Below are positions 25,465 to 37,747 of a stretch of 64,000 bases of DNA, piece after piece. The translations under genes were made by a program, and so were the position numbers. How positions within the stretch are numbered: position 1 is the first letter of the stretch; each line of letters opens with the position of its first letter. The notes below the pieces were generated by a model. That model saw only the letters and a list, made by a program, of their open reading frames with translations, made no database searches and was not told the DNA's origin. Source of the stretch: Trichoplax adhaerens (Eukaryota; Placozoa; Uniplacotomia; Trichoplacea; Trichoplacidae); NCBI RefSeq assembly GCF_000150275.1, contig NW_002060944.1:7943417-8007416 (forward strand). Direction: 5' to 3'.

Positions 25465-28400
25465 ATGAAACGAAAAAATTCAACCGTACGTAAAATTTTA
25501 CCTGAGCAACAACAGCAATTATCTTGGAACATGGCCAGCCTTGCCAATGGTGTTGCTGATGATGATGACATGGATGATCTACCGCATAATTCGGATAGTT
25601 CAGCCACAACGGCAAAGAAACAAAAGGTGGTATCGGATGATAATTCTAACGATGAGATCGATCAATTCTCTATCCATTTGCATGTAAATATTTCTAAGGT
25701 AGAGACTGTTGCACGTACTTTCGAAATTGGCCAGTTTAAAGCTCAGATTACATTAGATAGTACTTTCGACCTCCAAGCTATTGACGCTATGATCTTATCA
25801 TTTGGCCAATGCAATGATAATGGCTTGGCAACTATCCAACTCAATGATAATTATGAAAGAAAGCTACTATGTTCTATCCATCTACCTACACATGTACTCA
25901 ATGCTATGGATATCCTAGTCAATAAATACCGAAATAAAAATGGCAATGCTGCTTCGTTATACTTGCACGCCATGGAAACAGACAAACAATTTGTTAACCT
26001 TACTCTATCCCTATTTCTGGAAAGTCCAGCGTTCGCTAGACTCCCAGGGCCAAGTGCATCCATTGCCAATACTGGTGCTAGTCATCTTATACAAAATGTA
26101 CCCGTTATCATACGACATTTCTTGGGCGGTCAGTTGAATAGTGAAGACTTTGAAGGTAACAGTAACTCATACTGAACATATTGATTACGTACAAATAACT
26201 ATAACTGTGGATATACTGGTTGATTTCCTTTTAACATTACGTCCTGCTGGTTACTGTATACGTATAAAATAAATGGAATATCTATCCAACAACATTTTAT
26301 GGCAACTAGTAGAGTATTATGCACATGATACTTCGCGTGAATGTGTTGTAATGACAGTGAATTTTAAATTTCTAGAGAGGGATAAATGCCGTAATAAGCA
26401 ATGCTTTAAGGATTGATACGACTAGATTAGCTTGGGTAAAAATGAAATTGACTTATTTTATTATCAATAGTTTCCCGAATACCAGGTACAGCTGCAGATG
26501 CAGATGAAATCTACCGTAAAATTAAATCATCTCCATATGCTATGAAATCGGATATCGATGATCGAACCCATTTGCAGCATCAAAATTTACTGCCAACTTT
26601 GAGACCGTATCAGGCTAGAGCTGTTCAGTGGATGTTAAATAGAGAAAGATCATCAACATCGGCACAAGATCGATCGATAATCCACTCATTGTGGAGGGAA
26701 TTAAAATCAATTGATGGAAAACAATTTTATTTTAATCCGTATTCTTCTCGGTAAAGCTCTAATTACTGTTGATAGGACTGCTTATACCCTTTTGCAGTTT
26801 TACATATTATCAAGTTATCTATTATAACCAGACTTAATAATATTATTAACCTTTCATCAATTTCTTAAGAATAACTATATCCAGATTTAATATTGCCCCT
26901 TTACCACCTGGTGGGATTTTAGCTGATGAAATGGGCCTAGGAAAAACGGTAGAAGTTTTGGCTTGCGTACTATTGAATGAAAGACCAACTAATATACTAG
27001 AGAACTCGACATCGACAGATGTTAGTGGTAATAATTTAGCTGCAAAGAGTTGCGATGATGTATGTGAGCGATCAGATGTAGCCTATCAGTATGACTGCAG
27101 TGACTCGAAAGATGCGGATAAAGTTGATGAAGGAAAAAATACTTCTACGCTACGTAAACGAATACACAGTCAACTGAAAGATAGTATAACTAGACCAAGT
27201 AATGGTAATTCATGCAAACTTACTTGTATTTGTGGTGGCTTAAATGAAGATGAAGACAGTGAGCAGCCGAAAACCGCGCAATGTCAAATTTGTTCGATAT
27301 GGCAACATCCAAAGTGTGTTAGACCCGACTTTGATTATTGTTCAGAATATATTTGCCCGCATTGTATTGTTAGAAAGGTACAATAATGCCACATTTCTGC
27401 CATAATTAAATATAATTTAATCTAGCGGCAATCCATTTATCAGGCGCTAGCTCAATTCTTGCTCAAGTGAAAATTTTATTTAAAAATTTGTTAATAATAT
27501 TATTAGCCTACTATCGCATCCGGAGCTACGTTGATAATATCTCCATCATCGATTGCTTACCAATGGAAAGAAGAAATAATGAGACATATCGATAAAGCTG
27601 GCTTTAAAGCAATGGTAAATATGGGTATATATCCTCATTCAATCGTATAGTTTACTGATATTGAAGATAATTAGTTACAAGTACTAAACCGAAATGAATT
27701 ATTTTCTTCTTACAGATATATAAAGGTGTTGCCAAGGAAGGATTTATTAATCCTTCTGTTTTAGCAAACTATGATATTATCATAACTACATATGAAACTC
27801 TCCAGCAAGATATCTATCATATTGCCGACAACCACGGTTATTATTGCATACATTACACAAAGCTTAATTATCTCCCGTAGGTAATGAAATTATGTCATAT
27901 ACTAACCCTTATATTTATTAATAGGCAATGTTCAAAAACAACTGCGTTTCACTAGGCGATATTTAGCCTTGCCTAGCCCTCTACCATGCATAAATTGGTG
28001 GCGGATATGTTTGGACGAAGCCCAAATGGTAGAAAATGTAACCGCAAGGGTGAGTCCTTATGCATTCGAATAGGATTTTTCAAGCGTCTTGCATTTTTTT
28101 GAGTGTTTCTTTAAAAAATTGAAATTTTATTGTTTAATAGGCTGCAGAAATGGTTCTTAAATTGCAGTGTATCCATCGCTGGTGTGTGACGGGCACACCG
28201 GTTCAGAGGGGAATTGAAGGTAACCATATGCAATCTTATTTGATACACAGTATAATTAAATGAAATTATTATTAGGATTTTAAAGTATTATACGAAATCC
28301 GTATCAAGATGAATGCCAAACTGATGTGTTAATATTTAAAAAATTATTCATTTTTATAGATTTGTATGGCCTTGCACTTTTTCTTGGGTTGGATCCAATT

Positions 28401-31400
28401 CACGAAAGGGTATGGTGGCGAAAGGTTATATATGAAAATTATATTTATGGAAACTTGCAGCCATTAGTTGATGCATTTGCTTCAATTTTTTGGAGATCTG
28501 TAAAATCTGAAATCGTAGACGAGGTTAACGATTTTTGAATTGATATTTCAGTAAAAGATTAAAATTCTACATCTAGTAGTAATACCGAATGTTTCATAGA
28601 TCCAGCTCCCGGAACAGTCCAGTTCAATGAATTGGCTGAAGTTATCACCAATTGAATCGCATTTTTACCAGAGACAACACGAAGAATGTTCGACCGATGC
28701 CCTTAAGGTAGGTGTTTCTCTGAGTAGTGAATTTCGCACTGTACGAAGTACATTTTAAGCTTTCGTACGTCATAAATGTTTTCATATATTTTATGTTATT
28801 GGAAAACCTCAAATTTCTTCAACTCTGGATATTAGGTTATGAATCGAATTGAACAAAAGTCTGAAATATCAATTAGTAGCCTGGATAAAGTTACATTTCA
28901 AAAAGTATATTCGATATAAATTTAGAATAAGAAAGAAATGGCGTTGTTAAATCAAATTTTGTACTGCATCACCTAATTTCCCTTTCAAAAATTAGATGCT
29001 GAACCCTCTGCTACGACTACGCCAAGCTTGTTGCCACCCACAAGCTGTTACTAGTAGTGGGATATCTCTAAATCGAGGGTAAAGTGTTAGCATTTGTTTG
29101 TTCATTTACAATTGCATAGTGTTAAGATCAATTCACTTTCAACAGACGTTTAACGATGGATCAGATTCTGGAAAGTATGATTAAAAAGTCAAAGACTGAA
29201 TGCGAAGAAGCCCAAAGACAAATCATTTTCGCGCTTAATGGTATTACAAATATTCTTAAAAATACCGATTCTGTCGTTTGTTACGGCTTCGTCTGTAATG
29301 CTATTTATATTCATGTTTTAGGTCTGGCAGGTGTTCATGTTATGAAGGAAGAAGTCAGTGCATTTTCGGAGTTTTGTTTTCTTCTTTCAGTTTTTTAAGT
29401 ATATTATGCTAACATACTTTAAGTACCCTATGTTTTATATTATGATAGTTAGTAGAGGCAGTGGATCGGTATAGGGAAGCCATTGCTGCATGGGAAGAAT
29501 ATAAAGATAGGCTCCATACAGACAGCATACAGGTATTCTCATTTGTTCATATATAAAAAGTTTTGAAAGCTGTAAAATCTTTCGTACTACCATCCTTGTT
29601 ATGGAAACGTTAAGATCTACTTTAATGATTACATTTTAGAAAATTCACACTCTGCATAATCTGAATGATATCTTGAAGAATCATCCTGAGATAGCACAAG
29701 ATTGTGGTAGGACGATACGAGAGAGCCGTCTAGACCATGAGGTACGCTATACTGATAGGTCATGCTATTTATTATTCTAATATATAAGCATAATTCTGCT
29801 ATGTGAAATATAATTCTTTAAATTGCCTTCTTGCCTTTCTTGGACTGACATGTAACGGAAAATTACAAAGGTGGAACAACTAAAGCTTTCATATTTAATT
29901 AAATTTAAAACTGCTACTGTTAACTCTCGTGAAATTCTTCAACAAAGTAAACAAGCAATATCGGAATTAAAGGTAAAAATTTTATACTGTTGTTATCAAA
30001 GGAAAATTTGATCCAAATATGATTTATTTTAACGATATAGTCTCAGCTGGATGAAATTTGGTACCTTCAACTACTGGAAAAATTTGAAGTACTTGGTCTT
30101 GAAAATCAATTAATAACCAGACTACAGCAACGTTTATCGACTCAATTAACGCAAATGTATCTTAATTCTACTGAAATGGCTGGAAGGTTGTCAATCTGTA
30201 CGCTTTTATAATTAGTAATAAGACGAACTTTAATGAATAAATATCATCTTACTATCTAAATTTTAGCTTTACAAATATTACTGGGCTGAAATATGTTGCG
30301 ACTATGCAACTGGATGCAATAACAGAATCTCGTGAAGCACTATTAAAATTGATATATTCCATTGATCAAGAGAATTTTCAACTTTTGGTATCTTCGGCGG
30401 CAGATTGTCACTTAAGACCCTCGAAACTTCAAAGGCGTAAAAAGTACTTAGAGGATCTATTATATACCTATCAATTTAAAGTTACTATAGGTTTTAATGG
30501 AGTGTTTTGAATTTTACTATAGGTGTAAGATATGTGAAGCCAATCGCTATTTTGAAGAATATGAATCTCACCTATTTTTATTACAAAGGCGTAGTAAAGA
30601 GAAGTACGGCTCCAATAAGTTATTGTAGCTTTTCACTTTCTATGTATAAAATGATTTAATAAATTGTAATTGTACATTATTATACTGTTTATAGATCCTC
30701 CAATTTACAGGAAAATTTGAATCGGATGATGACGACGAAGCAATTGGTTTCAAGAGCCGATAGTGAAATAGAAAGGACTCTGAAAGCTATTGTAGCTTTT
30801 GCAAAATCTTATGGTTGGGAATTTTTAAAATTATAGAAAAAAGTTGCTGAGTATGAATTTGTTTATATACCTGCCATTCATGCCTTAATAAATAGTGAAT
30901 TATAAAGATGATGATGATGATGATGATGGCGGATTGAATGCAAGCCAATCAGAAATGCATACGGAAAGGTTTGAGGGAATATCTGATGACGAACACCAAA
31001 TTCGTGAGATGATTAGATCTGGTCGTCATTTTCTGTCATTGCTGGACACCTACAAGAAAGAATTTAATGTAAGATTTGAAAATTTTATCAGTAACATTAG
31101 AATTTAGGTTCTTAGTTGGTAGTTTATGCTGAAGGGCTATACGCATACAATCTGTAAATGATATTTACCATTTCCTGTAGCATATTAGAGCATTATGGAT
31201 GTCTATAGATGATCATATCGCTGCGTTAGACGAACTTGAAATGGCAAAAACTCGGCTCCGTAAGCAATGCCCAGGTGAAGAAGTCCCGGATTCTGCTCAA
31301 ACTTATATTATTCCTCCTGGCCTAGTAAGTCACAATCTGCAATGTACTGATATTGTGGTATCTGTAACTTGAGGTATTGGCATTGATTTGCTTTTCAATA

Positions 31401-33021
31401 ATCATGATTTCCAAGGTTGAACAAACTAGATTTCGATTTTTATCGGATTTATCACTTGGAAAGATAGAATTAAAGAAAAAACTAGGCCAGCTATCTTATT
31501 TAGAGAATTTATCTAAGGTTATACTTGATTCCTGCAATAAAATAGATAAATGATTTGACCTGCTTTCTCACTTTTAATATTCTGTATGCCCTACCTTCTA
31601 AATTAGGCGCGCAACTTCAGCAGTCATGAAAATGAAGATTCATGTCCAATTTGTGTACGAAAGCTTGGAAAAGAGGTTAGTATTCGTTTGATCTCTTTTT
31701 AATATACTTGTTTGTTTGTTACTCTTTGTAAATAAATGTCTAATTTAACTGATATAATCTTGTAAATATTAGTGGACAGTATTGGGCTGTGGTCATTGTT
31801 ATTGCTACGATTGTACCGATGTCATGATAAAAAAGTGTGCACAAAATGATATGAGACAACAAAGTGTAAAGTGCCCGTTATGCCGCATAAAAACTGCAGT
31901 TCCTGAAATATCCTATGCTAGTTTGGATGATGCAGCATCTACTTCGGAGGCTTCAGATATTAAAGTTGAAGTAAGATCCCTTATCTCTTATGATATAACT
32001 TGTTTATAGTTACCAAAACTTATAATGTAAATTTTTACTGCTGTTAGCCTGTATTTGAAGTGTTTGCATTGACTTTCAGGGGAGTCATTCTACAAAAATC
32101 GAAGCTGTGGCTAGGAAGTTATTATCTTTTCTAAGAAAAGATGACCAGACCAAGTTTCTAATCTTTTCTAGTGTAATTTATTTGATAATTTTGCTACTGT
32201 ATACTGTAATATTATGACATTCATTTGTTTAAGATTGCTACCATAGAAGTGCTAGTATGACTACTAACTTTTTACTATCACATTCCTGTTACTATGCATA
32301 TAGTGGACGGTGGTCCTAAATTTAATTTCTCAAGCTTTGACTGACAATAAAATTAATCACATTAACGCTAAAAGTGGGCAAAATTTTCAAGTGAGTAGGA
32401 TCGTTCTTGTAATTATGCATATACTTCCTGAGCCTTAAATGTTGACCAGGGTTACTATTTTCATCAGGACTCTATTACGAAATTTAAATATGATACCAGC
32501 ATACCAGTATTATTATTACCATTAAAATCGGGAGCTAATGGATTGAATTTAATTGAAGCAACTCACGTTATTTTGATTGAACCGGTTTTAAATCCTGCCC
32601 AAGAACTACAAGCAATAGGAAGAGTTCATAGAATTGGTCAAACTAAGTAAGTTGTGTATTTGGCCGATATGGTGCTACAGTAAAGCTCCTGCCTTACAGT
32701 GTAAAAAATTCATTCATTTTTGGGATATATAGATAATCAATTGTTTATCTCTACAGATCAACTGAGGTACATCGATTTATAATAAAAGGTACTGTGGAGG
32801 AAAGAATTATGGATATGAGCCAGTCAAAGAAAGTGAAGAAATCGTCTCGGTAATACATAACTGTTTAACTAATGAGACGAAACAGTATTTTATAAAAATG
32901 TAATCTGGCTAATGCATACACTTACGTTATTTTTTAAAATAGGAAAAGAGGCAAGGACGAAGTCCCGATAACAATCGATGAATATAAATCGTTATTTTTA
33001 AAGAGCGATGAGTTGCTATAA
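25465..33021 (+). CDS. SHPRH: SHPRH homologue: SNF2 ATPase with PHD and RING E3 ligase
   Basis: SHPRH, the animal counterpart of yeast Rad5, polyubiquitinates PCNA in DNA-damage tolerance. Thirty plus-strand exons, phase-consistent, about 1488 residues: 25465-26155, 26471-26750, 26885-27377, 27507-27614, 27716-27836, 27925-28049, 28141-28219, 28360-28523, 28600-28707, 28836-28904, 28996-29078, 29146-29240, 29322-29353, 29458-29532, 29640-29741, 29871-29972, 30041-30186, 30267-30443, 30523-30603, 30695-30813, 30896-31068, 31181-31324, 31416-31517, 31607-31675, 31773-31970, 32080-32172, 32304-32390, 32468-32646, 32757-32849, 32943-33021. Start ATG 25465 ([12 protein letters not shown]). Motifs in order: ATP-binding GLGKT (exon 3), PHD finger (CICGG to CPHC, 27226-27363), [14 protein letters not shown]3HC4 RING (CPIC to CPLC, exons 24-25), helicase motif [15 protein letters not shown]. 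The linker-histone H15 domain of vertebrate SHPRH is not visible. Exon 14's start is the least certain boundary. Confidence 0.95.
30907..30927 (+). repeat. (GAT)7 trinucleotide run in SHPRH exon 21
   Basis: Seven GAT repeats encode seven aspartates near the start of exon 21, in the acidic insert between the second ATPase-lobe spacer and the RING. It is a likely length-polymorphic site that keeps the reading frame. Confidence 0.9.
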
Positions 33022-35153
33022 TTTGTTTAAACTATTGGAAAGCTCTCTAGTTTCATATATCGAATTTTCTCTAAGCGACAAAGATAAAGTCTCATATTTG
33101 GTAGGACCCGTTTTAGTTCACAATACTTTAAAAAGTAATTTGTATTAAGGAATTGTTGGGACAGTTGGAATAACTTTTGTATATAATAAGACGGTAAAAA
33201 GTTTTAATATCGTAGTTTACCAATGCTTTATTACCTGAAAATTTCAGAATTTGGTCTGTCTACCAATTTTATTTTCGTTTGATTCTAATTACAATAAGGT
33301 ACAAATTAAAAAAAATATGAAATACTTCGTTTGTTGTAATATGAAATGTTCCTTATTATATGGCAGACGGTGTCTTCTATTCTAAGCTACCAAGGACGCG
33401 AGTGGGTAATCTTTAGTATACATTGGGTTAGGACTTGAACATTTTATGATTTTTCATTCATCGTTATAATTATAAACGAAATTACCACACGGTTATCGGG
33501 AGGGGTAGCATAACATGCTACAACTATCTGCATTACAGTGGTAATACTCACTGTTTTTAATAGACTTGATTACTGAGATACGCTGAAACTTGTACCCATA
33601 AAATCAATCAATAATCGTGAATGATAATAACTGTTTGATGTTCATCTACAGTAGATTCTACACGTTACCCGCCCTATAACTGTAAACCCAAGTTACTGGG
33701 CCAATAGCGCAATTAGCATATCGTATAGTATCAAATAGTCACTACAACTTGAAAATACAGCATCATTTTTCCTCACCTAATAGTGAGAACGCTTGTCACT
33801 TTAATAAGAATCAATAGTAACGATAAAACCGTAATAAAATTATATGCTTAGGACTGTCTCGTAGATATGGAATGGTATATCGGATTTGTAGTGTACATTT
33901 GTCGTAATATTTTATACAATGACTTACTTAACAACAGTGTGAATTTTTACGCTTAAATCGCATTGCTGTAACTTACAAAGGTATGCTGAGAAGTTACATT
34001 TAATGAGCGCCAATTTAGATAAATTGTATTCTAACTTCTAAATAAATATTAATCCTCTTTAATTAGCTACTAGGAATTGAGCTGCGGATAAAGATACTGT
34101 AATGTTATCGCGCTAAATAGTCAGGGACTTGAGGATAAAAATGACTTTCCAAAATGAAAAAAATTGATTTAAAGGAATCAATTTTTATTCATTTTTGAAG
34201 ACGATTTCTATCGAAAAGTCCCTGCAATAGTGTAGATTGAACAAACACCTTTATCATATTGTTACATTTACTCATATATTTTCATCACAGGAAATGCTCA
34301 TCGTTTTGAAAGTGTTTCATTCACTTCCTTTTGATATCAAGCCTTGCCTGTATTTGTTTAGTAATAGATACTACTTCAATTAAGCGTATGTATGTTTGGA
34401 CTATTTCCTGAATATGAATCTTTACGTTACTAGAATAGATTACAACTTATCAGAGTATGTTTAATTCAAAAGGAAACGTAGTTACATATACCAGTAGCAA
34501 TATTATTCTAGTAACCAAATTGATTCCTCAGTATGTATAGTTTAGATTTCAACTTGGATAATTCCATCTCAACCCTTTTACTGTTATAACAAAAATCTTA
34601 AATAATTATAAATAATAATTAAATTATTATTATTATTACATCTTTGTCGACTCTTGGTTGATATTGTTTACCCGGTCCAATTAGTAACCTGTAAACATCC
34701 TTAAGTAAAACAGGTAGTATGGATATAAAAAGATTGTATAAATACTGCAACTTTTTCACTGGTGATGAGTAAGTAGGTCAATTACTAGTTCAATAAAGGC
34801 AATAATACATCAATGATAAAATTATTATACAGTACGAGTTAATGTACATGAGCAGTTACAGACAATATGGATCTGATTTAATCTGCATTCTTTCAAAAAT
34901 TTTTATCGTCGTAATATGGCTATATACAAAGTTACAGATGTAGTATGTATATTCTATCGCGCTGAATATATCATACAGATAATATGTGGAAGGATTCAAT
35001 GCTAAAGAGACGATATACCGTACGTCCTAAGGCTTCACACATCGACTTTCATAATCAGCTGTTAGAAAATTGTACGAACGTCTGCCATTTGGCTACCATC
35101 ATTATCTTTTTTAAATAAGGTAGGGATGAAAATTGTGCCAGTAAAATGCAACA
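33022..35153. other. Intergenic between convergent SHPRH and TMUB genes
   Basis: Holds both 3' untranslated regions; no other gene recognised. Notable local structure: a hairpin at 34159-34186 and an ATT/AAT-rich simple sequence at about 34598-34640. Confidence 0.55.
34159..34186. other. Perfect 11-nt stem hairpin
   Basis: The arm AAAAATTGATT (34159-34169) pairs perfectly with AATCAATTTTT (34176-34186) around a 6-nt loop. Its position between two convergent genes would allow a role in 3'-end formation, but an AT-rich palindrome of this length may be chance. Confidence 0.6.
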
Positions 35154-36533
35154 TTATGAAACATTGACTCTTCCACTGGTGCCAGCTAACGTTACCATGA
35201 TTACGACCGTGACAGCAAGAAGGAAAATTACAGCTTTGCCGCTGAAGTGTTCCATGTTGTAGAAGAAAACAATCCACATAAAAGCGATAAATAGCACAAG
35301 TAGAGGAATAAACAATTTACTTAGATCCAATTCTTGCGATTCCTCTTGTGGTTGGCTTTGTTCCTGGCTTGCTGATTGTTGTTGCCCTTGGCGAAAACCT
35401 CGAACAGCATGGATATTGGAATGATTAGTAATATGATAAGCAGCAAGTGTCCTAATACTGTCGCGTAATTCATATCCACGGTAAATTAAGCGTACAGACG
35501 CACCAGCAGCAAGATCTTGCGGGAAAGCTATCCTATATGGAAGAAAGGGTAATTGTTGATTATGATATTCTAGGATAGTGTATGTAATTTTCTAGTTAGA
35601 AGGATTTCTGAGCCTTAAAAAGTACTGTAATCAATGCAGTTGGACACATTCCAACTACTCAGTACAAGGGTCCATGCAGCTAATTTCTCATATTTTATTG
35701 AGCACAGCCTAGCTAAGTATAGTTACGTACTAGTACATGCAATTTGAAGTTATCAATTCCATCCGATAATATTTTTAAGAGACAAGGCTAGGTTGAAAGA
35801 TAGCTAGCTTTTTGGAGTTATCAACTGTTTTTTTTTCTTTTGATGAATTAGACTGAAAGTAATGCAAGTACTGATGGCAAAGACTATGAATGAGAAGGTT
35901 ACAGAGAAATAGCTAGGTTCATTCATAGCATCCTTGTCCAACTATTCAAATTAATACTCACTCTTTCAACTCGCCAACAGTTGCCATTGGATTAGCAGAC
36001 ACTACTTTCCTGCTCTGGTCTAACATGACAATGGTTAAAGTCCAAGTTTGATTGGGATCATTTTGTTGTGTCTGATTATTATTAGAACGACTTCTGAGCG
36101 ATGTATCAGGCTGCGTTGAATAGCTAGCAGCAGGCGTTGTTGTACTCGTATTGGGAGTTTGATGAATTTGTGATGGATGAGTTTGTGTATCACGATTGTT
36201 GAACAAGTTGGTATGATAGGTATCACCAGTAGAAGGAGTAGATGGTTGATCATGGAGATTAGATTGCATAGGATGATCTGTAGACTGAGTATTTTGCTGC
36301 CTTTGCGAATGATTCGCAGGGATACGGATTAAATCATCCGTGGATTGATTTGGGTCCACTTCATCGCTATTCCATTGGCTATTTTGACCAGTCATTGTAG
36401 CTTGAGGAATTGGCAGTGTAATGCGATGATTATTGGATGATTTGACAGCCCACAAAATGACCGCAGCGCAGAACAAGGCGACAGTGCCTATGGATAACAG
36501 GACTTCATCATCAATGCCTTCGATGACCGCCAT
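35154..36533 (-). CDS. TMUB1: TMUB1/2-type transmembrane ubiquitin-like domain protein
   Basis: Two minus-strand exons, 36533-35962 and 35532-35154, joined by a 429-nt GT-AG intron in phase 2; 316 residues. The start is ATG at 36533 (MAVIEGIDDEVLLS), the typical TMUB N-terminus, which leads directly into membrane helix 1 (LLSIGTVALFCAAVILWAV). A low-complexity N/Q/S/T-rich linker of about 120 residues follows. The ubiquitin-like domain starts at LTIVMLDQSRKVVSA, is split by the intron after GELKE, and continues LAAGASVRLIYRGYELRD to HAVRGF. Two C-terminal membrane helices follow (FIPLLVLFIAFMWIVFF and AVIFLLAVTVVIMVTLAG). In mammals TMUB1/2 sit in the ER membrane and bind the gp78 degradation machinery; that role here is inferred. 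Invertebrates usually have a single gene, so TMUB1 versus TMUB2 is not meaningful. Confidence 0.94.
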
Positions 36534-36639
36534 ATTGGAGAAGTTGCTAAAGAATCTGCAGTCAGTCAATGACGTCACCGTGCAGGGTGTCGAAGCTTAC
36601 CGGTGGCTCATGGATCGCTAGATGCCCTGTGGTGAGACG

Positions 36640-37110
36640 ATAACAGTGTACTGTACAGTACTGTACAGCAGCTTTACTTCATTTTTGTACTGTAGAATAC
36701 AGTATAACATGTTCAAGATGGTGCCGAGTCAACTACGGAATACATGTAGAACGGAAAGCGGATGCGCACTTGAGCTCCTCGCGGATTGCACCTGCGTATT
36801 TCTTTCATGCCGCAACAGTGGGCTAACTATGGAACATGATACTGTACTGTACATACACTCAGTGTACACTGTACAGTAGCTTTGCTTCATGCTTGTACAG
36901 TACTGTACAGTAGAATGTAAAGTCAAGATGGTGCCGACTGCCGAGTCAGCTACGGAATGGAATGGAACGCGGATGCGCACTTGAGCTCCTCGCCGACTGC
37001 ACCTGCGTATTTCTTTTCATTCAGCCAAAGTGGGCAAACTATGGAGCATGATACAATACTGTACACAGTGTACAGTACAGTACATTACAGTATTCAAGGT
37101 GGCTGTACAG
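36640..37110 (+). repeat. About 208-nt tandem repeat with TACTGTACAGTA motifs
   Basis: Two imperfect copies with a 208-210 nt offset (about 36655-36862 and 36863-37075). Shared blocks: 'gcttt.cttcat', 'aagatggtgccga', 'gcggatgcgcacttgagctc', 'tgcacctgcgtatttctttt', 'gtgggc.aactatgga.catgata'. Chains of the overlapping palindromic words TACTGTA and TACAGTA frame each copy. The repeat is richer in GC than its surroundings and begins about 110 nt upstream of the TMUB start codon. Confidence 0.85.
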
Positions 37111-37393
37111 TACTGTATTAAGAGTATGCTCGTTGCTGCTCATTCTACGCTTGACCAAGTTGTTCATCTCCATTTTTCGTCCAGCTTTGGAAAGAGTCTA
37201 TTGGCTATCATCAAGACGGTGATGCCCACTGAAATACTGTGATAGCTCTACTGTGTCCCCAAAATCGCTTAAGGAGTTGTTATGAAAGGAAAAGAACCTG
37301 AGAAAAATGTGTCCAACCTTTCCTAGCTCGAATAGGGTACACAGTACTGTACAGTATGATACACTTTATTACGCCAAGGGGCACAGTATACAG

Positions 37394-37747
37394 TAGGCTG
37401 TTGACGAGTTGGGCAACCATGGGTTGATACACGGACTATAATAGTACTGTACCGTACCGTGCCAATTGCTCAGGACCAGTACAGTGCCCCACTTGCTCAT
37501 GCTCATAATTGATATACGGACCGTAATAGTACTGTACCGTACCGTGCCAACAGCCCAGGACCAGTACAGTGCCCCATTTGCTCATGCTCATAAGGACATT
37601 TTTAAAAGGCATACTGTAGGCTGTTGACGAGTTGGGCTACCATAGGTTGATATACGGACCGTAATAGTACTGTACCGTACCGTGCCAATAGCTCACGACC
37701 AGTACAGTGCCCCATTTGCTCATGCTCATTAGGACATTTTAAAAGGG
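37394..37747 (+). repeat. Three-copy tandem repeat, unit up to about 135 nt
   Basis: The full unit runs 'taggctgttgacgagttggg', 'ttgatacacgga', 'taatagtactgtaccgtacc', 'gaccagtacagtgcccca', 'ttgctcatgctcat', 'aggacatttt'. Copy 1 starts at 37394 and lacks the 3' end. Copy 2 starts at about 37509 and lacks the 5' third. Copy 3 (37615-37747) is complete. Cores start 85 and 138 nt apart, so the copies have suffered unequal deletions. Divergence is low compared with other repeats in this window, so it is relatively young. Confidence 0.88.
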
